Assembly (NCBI GenBank): GCA_900548815.1
Contig: URLR01000068.1
Span: 1 to 10,189 of the forward strand
DNA length: 10,189 nucleotides
Origin: an uncultured Collinsella sp.
GTDB taxonomy: Bacteria; Actinomycetota; Coriobacteriia; Coriobacteriales; Coriobacteriaceae
Direction of reading: 5' to 3'
Position 1 is the stretch's first letter. The number at the start of each line of letters is the position of its first letter. Of the stretch, positions 7,094 to 10,189 are shown one piece after another. The notes under the pieces were generated by a model. That model was not told where the DNA came from. It worked only from the letters and a program-made list of their open reading frames with translations, and did no database searches. Position numbers and translations under genes: made by a program.

Positions 7094-7782
7094 GCGAGCT
7101 CCAAAATGCCCAGTATGATGGGCTGATGCAGCAGATAAAAGGGGAGTGCATGACGTCCAAGGCTGGCGAGCGCCGGTAGGGGGTTGGCGCAGGCCCAGCT
7201 AGGGACGGTCTTATCGATTCCCTGCGCTATATGTGCGGCGAAGTATCCTGCAAGATACATAATGATAAACGGGATGATGGGGTAGTAATCACCTGAAACA
7301 AACCCAGGGCTCGGAAATCCCAGCCACGCCAGGTATGGGACAGGGTAGGTCGTTTTGGGGATGCTCCAGGTGAGGGCGAACAACACAAGGCATAGGGACA
7401 CGCCCCATCTCGCCGAAATCTTCTTAAGGACGGGATTGGTCAACGCTACGATGCCGGTACATGCGGCCATACAGTAGATGATGCCAAAATTAACCGAATC
7501 GTCGACTGAGACAAGTGTTGTTGCCAACCAGACGACGAGTGCTGCTAAGGCGTATTTGGCGGCACGTTTGATATTGTTGCGCGAAAGAGTGCACATCCAA
7601 CCCGCGATAAACAAGAATACCCAGCTGATGCTGGCGCGCCAGATGTCTTGAAAGACGGTCTGGGTAAACCAAGGCATATCCCAACCGTACAGGTAGGCGA
7701 GATCGTAGCAAGCGTGAAAACCTGCCATTGAAATCATCGTAAACCCGCGGACGGTATCAAAGATAGTGATGCGTTTTTGCAT
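7078..7782 (-). CDS. Multi-pass membrane protein, HGSNAT/DUF1624-like acyltransferase
   Basis: This 234-residue protein starts MQKRITIFDTVRGFTMISMAG. The pattern R-x-x-x-x-D-x-x-RG in the first membrane helix, a nearby H23, and a C-terminal GRHALPFYLLHQP are typical of the family that includes heparan-alpha-glucosaminide N-acetyltransferase (DUF1624). About seven hydrophobic segments are visible, at roughly 12-32, 48-65, 76-93, 98-116, 126-142, 166-187 and 211-230. Bacterial members are presumed to move acyl groups across the membrane onto cell-surface sugars; the substrate here cannot be read from sequence. Its ATG shares one base with the lexA stop (TAATG on the minus strand) and no good ribosome binding site is seen, so it is probably co-expressed with lexA and could rise during SOS. 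It ends 16 bp inside hflX on the other strand. Confidence 0.75.
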   Translation of the reverse strand: MQKRITIFDTVRGFTMISMAGFHACYDLAYLYGWDMPWFTQTVFQDIWRASISWVFLFIAGWMCTLSRNNIKRAAKYALAALVVWLATTLVSVDDSVNFGIIYCMAACTGIVALTNPVLKKISARWGVSLCLVLFALTWSIPKTTYPVPYLAWLGFPSPGFVSGDYYPIIPFIIMYLAGYFAAHIAQGIDKTVPSWACANPLPALASLGRHALPFYLLHQPIILGILELAYSVR

Positions 7783-8426
7783 TACGAGAACCGGCGCATC
7801 AAGCCGACGACTTTGCCCAAGATAACGGGATTCGTTGCATAGATAGGCTCCATGGTGTCATTCTCGGGCTGCAGGCGTACGCGTCCCTGCTCCTTGTAGA
7901 ACGTCTTGACGGTCGCTGAACCATCAATCATGGCCACGACAATTTCGCCGTTCATGGCACTCTTTTGTTCACGGACGATGATGTAATCGCCATTGAAGAT
8001 GCCGACATTGATCATTGAGCTCCCATGCACCTCAAGGATAAAGGAACCCTGATCAGTGGCGATTTCGGTCGGGATAGTAAAAGTGTCTTCGATATTCTGC
8101 TCGGCCAGAATGGGAATCCCAGCCGCGACGCGACCAACGAGCGGTAGCGAGACCGTTCCGCGAGGTGCGGTGGGCTCGTCAGATTTAGAAATTGAGACAG
8201 AGGAACCGTCCTCGTTAAAGAGTTCCAGGGCGCGCGGTTTGGTGGCATCGCGCTTGAGTAGCCCGCGCGCCTCCAGAGCAGATAGATGGGCGTGCACGGT
8301 GCTGGGGGAGGAAAGGCCCACGGCAGAAGCCATCTCGCGCACGCTGGGCGGATAACCCTTCTCCTGCTGATATTCCTTGATGAAGTCGTAAATTTGCTGC
8401 TGACGCTTGGTAATTTTGCGAGCCAT
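7782..8426 (-). CDS. lexA: LexA repressor (SOS regulator)
   Basis: This 214-residue protein starts MARKITKRQQQIYDFIKEY. An N-terminal winged helix-turn-helix (about 28-56, SVREMASAVGLSSPSTVHAHLSAL) binds SOS boxes. The S24-type self-cleavage domain has the Ala102-Gly103 scissile bond in VGRVAAGIP, the nucleophile S137 in HGSSM and K174 in ATVKTF. RecA filaments trigger autocleavage and release the DNA-damage regulon. The family's common GDSM motif reads GSSM here; the catalytic Ser is kept. ATG 8426 is preferred because GAGAGGA (8434-8440) lies seven bases upstream. A longer frame begins at TTG 8456, but its ten extra residues are unlike LexA. Three LexA-box-like palindromes lie upstream, fitting autoregulation. 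The lexA promoter itself could not be placed with confidence. Confidence 0.97.
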   Translation of the reverse strand: MARKITKRQQQIYDFIKEYQQEKGYPPSVREMASAVGLSSPSTVHAHLSALEARGLLKRDATKPRALELFNEDGSSVSISKSDEPTAPRGTVSLPLVGRVAAGIPILAEQNIEDTFTIPTEIATDQGSFILEVHGSSMINVGIFNGDYIIVREQKSAMNGEIVVAMIDGSATVKTFYKEQGRVRLQPENDTMEPIYATNPVILGKVVGLMRRFS

Positions 8427-8433
8427 CAGGGCA

Positions 8434-8440
8434 TCCTCTC
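8434..8440 (-). promoter_or_regulatory. Ribosome binding site that fixes the lexA start
   Basis: On the minus strand GAGAGGA is followed by seven bases and ATG 8426. It supports the MARKITKRQ start over the upstream TTG at 8456. Confidence 0.75.
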
Positions 8441-8450
8441 TACCCGTGTC

Positions 8451-8462
8451 AAACAAATGTTC
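8451..8462. promoter_or_regulatory. LexA box 1 (imperfect), nearest lexA
   Basis: AAAC-AAAT-GTTC differs from the Gram-positive LexA consensus GAAC-N4-GTTC at one position. It lies 25 bp upstream of the lexA ATG and exactly 28 bp from box 2. By itself it would be weak; spacing relative to the other two boxes is the main reason to list it. Confidence 0.55.
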
Positions 8463-8471
8463 GAATTTTGC

Positions 8472-8499
8472 TTGACAGGAACAACTGTTCGAAGATAAT
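8472..8499 (+). promoter_or_regulatory. Promoter for the LysM (yneA-like) gene
   Basis: A perfect -35 TTGACA (8472-8477), a 16-bp spacer and -10 GATAAT (8494-8499, five of six) face the LysM gene. An alternative -10, AATAAT (8497-8502), would give a 19-bp spacer. The start site would be near 8506, leaving a leader of about 80 nt. LexA box 2 fills the spacer and box 3 begins at the start site, so LexA should block RNA polymerase directly. Confidence 0.75.
8479..8490. promoter_or_regulatory. LexA box 2 (perfect consensus)
   Basis: GAAC-AACT-GTTC, followed by G, matches the Gram-positive SOS box (CGAAC-N4-GTTCG type) in both half-sites. It lies between the -35 and -10 elements of the rightward promoter. 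Confidence 0.85.
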
Positions 8500-8506
8500 A
8501 ATAACC

Positions 8507-8518
8507 GAACATTCGTTC
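8507..8518. promoter_or_regulatory. LexA box 3 (perfect consensus)
   Basis: GAAC-ATTC-GTTC, preceded by C, matches the SOS box in both half-sites. It lies at the expected start of rightward transcription, 28 bp from box 2. Confidence 0.85.
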
Positions 8519-8586
8519 TCGCGCCAGATATTTTTGTCCGCGCGGCTTGATAAAACTGTTCTCAGCAAAACACGCGAGAGGAGAAC

Positions 8587-9039
8587 ATGATGAACGCAAC
8601 GAATATGGTCCAGGGAAACCTCGCCCTTAAGCTCGTGACGCCTGCTGAACCCACTTTTACGGTTGTTCAGGGTGGCCGCTCCGGCTTTCAGCCTTTGACC
8701 GTAAAGCCTGCTCGCAATCAGCAGGCTGCAGTTGTGCCGGCCCGCGTTGCCCTGAAGGTTCCGACGATTGTCGCCGTTGCCGTTGCGCTTACGCTCTTCT
8801 TTGTCCTCGCTACGTCGGTCTTTAGCGCTCGTCACGCCGCGTATGCCGAGTCCGTTTCCAACGTTACCTACGAGACCATTCGCGTTCAGCCTGGTGATTC
8901 TCTTTGGTCGCTTGCCGAGGAATATCCAATCGAAGGCCTTTCCACGCAAGAGACTTCCGACATGATCCGTAACGTCAATCATCTGGAGCATGGTTCGCTC
9001 GCCGCCGGTGCGCATCTTAAGGTTCCTGCTCGTTCGTAA
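8587..9039 (+). CDS. yneA: YneA-like SOS-induced cell division inhibitor, membrane-anchored LysM protein
   Basis: This 150-residue protein has a cytoplasmic N-terminus (about 1-58), one hydrophobic helix (about 59-80, TIVAVAVALTLFFVLATSVF) and an outside LysM domain (about 95-148) with YETIRVQPGDSLWSLAEEY at its start and LAAGAHLKVP at its end. LysM binds peptidoglycan. Divergence from lexA plus LexA boxes in the promoter is the arrangement of Bacillus yneA, Corynebacterium divS and mycobacterial Rv2719c (chiZ), which delay division during DNA damage. Sequence similarity to YneA outside the LysM fold cannot be judged by eye, so the symbol rests on architecture and context. ATG 8587 gives the long form; ATG 8590 is better spaced (six bases) from AGGAG at 8579-8583. 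The N-terminal cytoplasmic part is much longer than in Bacillus YneA (about 105 residues in all). Confidence 0.8.
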   Translation: MMNATNMVQGNLALKLVTPAEPTFTVVQGGRSGFQPLTVKPARNQQAAVVPARVALKVPTIVAVAVALTLFFVLATSVFSARHAAYAESVSNVTYETIRVQPGDSLWSLAEEYPIEGLSTQETSDMIRNVNHLEHGSLAAGAHLKVPARS

Positions 9040-9052
9040 TCATTATCGCGCT

Positions 9053-9096
9053 GCACATGGTACCCTTGTTATCGTTTAAGAGGAGGTACCATGCGC
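9053..9096 (+). promoter_or_regulatory. Inverted repeat enclosing the nrdR ribosome binding site and start codon
   Basis: Bases 9056-9064 (CATGGTACC) and 9085-9093 (GGTACCATG) are perfect reverse complements. The match extends to 12 positions per arm (9053-9064 and 9085-9096) with one mismatch. The 20-nt loop holds the first four bases of the AGGAGG ribosome binding site (9081-9086); its last two bases and the ATG lie in the right arm. In mRNA the stem would cover the start codon. As DNA it could instead be an operator. No T tract follows, so it is not a terminator. Confidence 0.6.
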
Positions 9097-9534
9097 TGTC
9101 CCAAATGCGGCAAGGCACATACCCGCGTCGTTGATTCCCGTATGCAGGAGTCAAATAACACCATTAAGCGCCGTCGCGAATGTTGCTCGTGTAACTACCG
9201 CTTTACAACGTTCGAGCGATGCGAAGACCCAATTGAGGTCATTAAGTCGGACGGAACCAAGCAGCGGTTCGATCGCAATAAGCTGCTCGTCGGCTTGATG
9301 CGCGCCACCATCAAGCGTGATATCGACACTAAGAAGCTCAATGAGATTATCGACGATATCGAGGTCGAGCTGCGTTCTCGTACGCTGACGGCCGTCACGT
9401 CCCATGAGTTGGGTGACATGGTGCTCAAGCGCTTGGCCAAGATCGACAAGGTGGCGTACATCCGCTTTGCCTCGGTCTACCGCGATTTCAAAGACGTCGA
9501 TGAGTTTCTGCAAGAGCTTGACAAGCTAAGGTGA
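9091..9534 (+). CDS. nrdR: Transcriptional repressor NrdR
   Basis: This 147-residue regulator senses ATP/dATP and represses ribonucleotide reductase operons. It has the N-terminal zinc ribbon, C3 and C6 (MRCPKCG) with C31 and C34 (RRRECCSCNYRFTTFER), and an ATP-cone domain at about 48-138 beginning IEVIKSDGTKQRFDRNKL. C32 is an extra cysteine beside C31. Length is typical of the family (about 150). The start follows AGGAGG (9081-9086) by four bases and lies within an inverted repeat. It sits 51 bp after the LysM gene and four bases before dut, suggesting a transcript that links the SOS promoter, dNTP control and dUTP removal. NrdR-box pairs of its own were not seen nearby. Confidence 0.97.
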   Translation: MRCPKCGKAHTRVVDSRMQESNNTIKRRRECCSCNYRFTTFERCEDPIEVIKSDGTKQRFDRNKLLVGLMRATIKRDIDTKKLNEIIDDIEVELRSRTLTAVTSHELGDMVLKRLAKIDKVAYIRFASVYRDFKDVDEFLQELDKLR

Positions 9535-9538
9535 TTCC

Positions 9539-9982
9539 ATGTCCAACATTACCGTCAACATAAAGCGTCTCGACCCCACCGTCGAGCTTCCCAAATACGC
9601 CCATCCCACCGATGCCGGTTTGGATCTGCGCTCCAACGAGGACTGCGTCCTGAGGCCCTTCGAACGTCGTCTGGTCTCTACTGGGCTGGCCATCGCCCTG
9701 CCCGACGGTTACGCCGGCTTCGTCCAGCCCCGCAGCGGCTTGGCCATCAAGCAGGGCCTGTCTATAGTCAATACGCCGGGCCTCATCGACGCCCACTACC
9801 GAGGAGAACTCAAGGTTATCCTCATCAACCTGGATCCCTCCAACAACATCAAAATCAACAAAGGCGACCGCATAGCCCAACTCGTCATCCAAGAAGTCCC
9901 CACGGTCAACCTCATGGAAGTAGAAGAACTAGACAAAACCGACCGAGGCAACGGAGGCTTCGGCTCCAGCGGCGTCGCCTAG
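9539..9982 (+). CDS. dut: Deoxyuridine 5'-triphosphate nucleotidohydrolase (dUTPase)
   Basis: This 147-residue trimeric dUTPase converts dUTP to dUMP and pyrophosphate, keeping uracil out of DNA and supplying thymidylate synthesis. All five family motifs are visible: 1 AHPTDAGLDL (21-30), 2 PRSGLA (64-69), 3 GLIDAHYRGE (81-90, with catalytic D84 and Y87), 4 RIAQLVI (111-117) and 5 RGNGGFGSSG (136-145). AAGG at 9528-9531 just before the nrdR stop serves as ribosome binding site, so dut is coupled to nrdR. Base use shifts inside the gene: the last six Glu codons are all GAA and codons such as CTA, ATA, GTA and CGA appear, whereas neighbours mostly use GAG. The coding strand becomes C/A-rich. 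The enzyme looks complete. Confidence 0.96.
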   Translation: MSNITVNIKRLDPTVELPKYAHPTDAGLDLRSNEDCVLRPFERRLVSTGLAIALPDGYAGFVQPRSGLAIKQGLSIVNTPGLIDAHYRGELKVILINLDPSNNIKINKGDRIAQLVIQEVPTVNLMEVEELDKTDRGNGGFGSSGVA

Positions 9983-9997
9983 GGCGCTCGTATCCCT

Positions 9998-10100
9998 CCC
10001 GCCCGGGGCTTACCTATATCATTCCATGCTCAAACATTCTCGCGTCGCTTCGCTCGCTGCGAAACTGCGCGTGGAACGATATAGGTAAGCCCCGGGCGGG
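9998..10100. repeat. Large imperfect palindrome downstream of dut
   Basis: The arms 9998-10026 and 10072-10100 are reverse complements over 29 bp with one mismatch (A10021 versus C10077). The mismatch would be an allowed G-U pair only in minus-strand RNA. The 45-bp loop contains a smaller hairpin, TTCGC-TCGCT-GCGAA at 10049-10063. No T tract follows either arm, so it is not a standard intrinsic terminator. It may be a REP/MITE-like genomic repeat, a 3' RNA stabiliser or a bidirectional end signal. It starts 16 bp after the dut stop; nothing else coding was found from 9983 to the contig end. Confidence 0.7.
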
Positions 10101-10154
10101 CGGCTACTCGCTTGAAACAATATTTACTTTTCTAGTAAGCCGATGCGACAAAGG

Positions 10155-10168
10155 GACAGCCCCCTGTC
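10155..10168. repeat. Short inverted repeat at the genome-adapter junction
   Basis: GACAG (10155-10159), CCCC and CTGTC (10164-10168) form a 5-bp inverted repeat. The right arm is also the first five bases of the adapter mosaic end, so whether those bases are genomic cannot be decided here. Confidence 0.4.
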
Positions 10169-10189
10169 TCTTATACACATCTGACGCTG
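10164..10189 (-). other. Nextera Read 1 (i5-side) adapter remnant, not genomic
   Basis: Bases 10164-10182 are the Tn5 mosaic end in reverse orientation, beginning CTGTCTCTTATACACATCT, followed by GACGCTG, which identifies the Read 1 side of the Nextera adapter. It mirrors the Read 2 side at the left end. It should be trimmed. It is not evidence of Tn5 in the organism. Confidence 0.97.

Noticed and set aside
8424..8452. Minus-strand TTGACA (8447-8452) as the lexA -35 element
   Set aside because: A 17-bp spacer would put the -10 on the lexA start codon and the transcript start inside the gene. It is probably chance or part of LexA box 1.
8427..8456. Longer LexA from TTG 8456
   Set aside because: The ten extra residues do not resemble LexA, and GAGAGGA is placed for ATG 8426.
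9041..9080. Separate promoter for nrdR
   Set aside because: Candidate -10 sequences (TACCCT, GTTATC) lack an acceptable -35 at 16-18 bp.
9998..10100. Ordinary rho-independent terminator for dut
   Set aside because: The arms are 29 bp with a 45-bp loop and no T run follows on either strand. A role in ending transcription by another route is not excluded.
10101..10142. Second inverted repeat, CGGCT-ACT (10101-10108) with AGT-a-AGCCG (10134-10142)
   Set aside because: Only 5+3 pairs with a bulge over a 25-nt loop in an AT-rich stretch; too weak to list as a feature.

Overview
The window reads as one short-read assembly contig from a moderately GC-rich bacterium, most likely a Coriobacteriia actinobacterium of the Collinsella type. 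That placement is an inference from gene content and order (recX, RNase Y, SpoVS, miaB-miaA-hflX, lexA, yneA-like gene, nrdR, dut), from codon use rich in GAG, GCC and CGC, and from Gram-positive-type LexA boxes (GAAC-N4-GTTC). No rRNA or species marker is present. Both ends carry Illumina Nextera (Tn5 tagmentation) adapter sequence, so about the first 38 and last 26 bases are not genomic.

Left part (39-3450): the 3' end of recX, a likely terminator, then a strong promoter and a roughly 160-nt leader with two hairpins before rny (RNase Y). One base after rny comes a GHKL-fold ATPase of unknown function, followed by a SpoVS-family gene. In Bacillus the gene between rny and spoVS is ymdB; here a different protein sits in that place.

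Middle (3490-7093): miaB, miaA and hflX lie head to tail. Each downstream ATG shares one base with the upstream TAA (TAATG), giving a tightly coupled set for ms2i6A37 tRNA modification (MiaA adds the isopentenyl group, MiaB the methylthio group) plus the ribosome-associated GTPase HflX.

Right part (7078-9982): lexA and a downstream 7-TM acyltransferase-like gene read leftward and are coupled by TAATG. The acyltransferase gene converges on hflX with a 16-bp overlap of coding ends. Reading right from the same intergenic region is a membrane-anchored LysM protein that matches the YneA/DivS/ChiZ type of SOS-induced division inhibitor, then nrdR and dut. The intergenic region holds three LexA-box-like palindromes spaced exactly 28 bp apart. 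The middle one fills the spacer of the best promoter toward the LysM gene and the third sits at its expected start site. No intrinsic terminator is visible between the LysM gene, nrdR and dut, so SOS induction could reach the regulator of ribonucleotide reductase and dUTPase. nrdR starts inside a 12-bp inverted repeat that would hide its start codon in mRNA.

After dut there is a large imperfect palindrome (29-bp arms, 45-bp loop) and then the right adapter. No CRISPR array, tRNA, rRNA, IS element or phage gene is visible. The genes are largely housekeeping. The least understood elements are the GHKL ATPase, the lexA-coupled acyltransferase, the rny leader, the nrdR start hairpin and the palindrome after dut.
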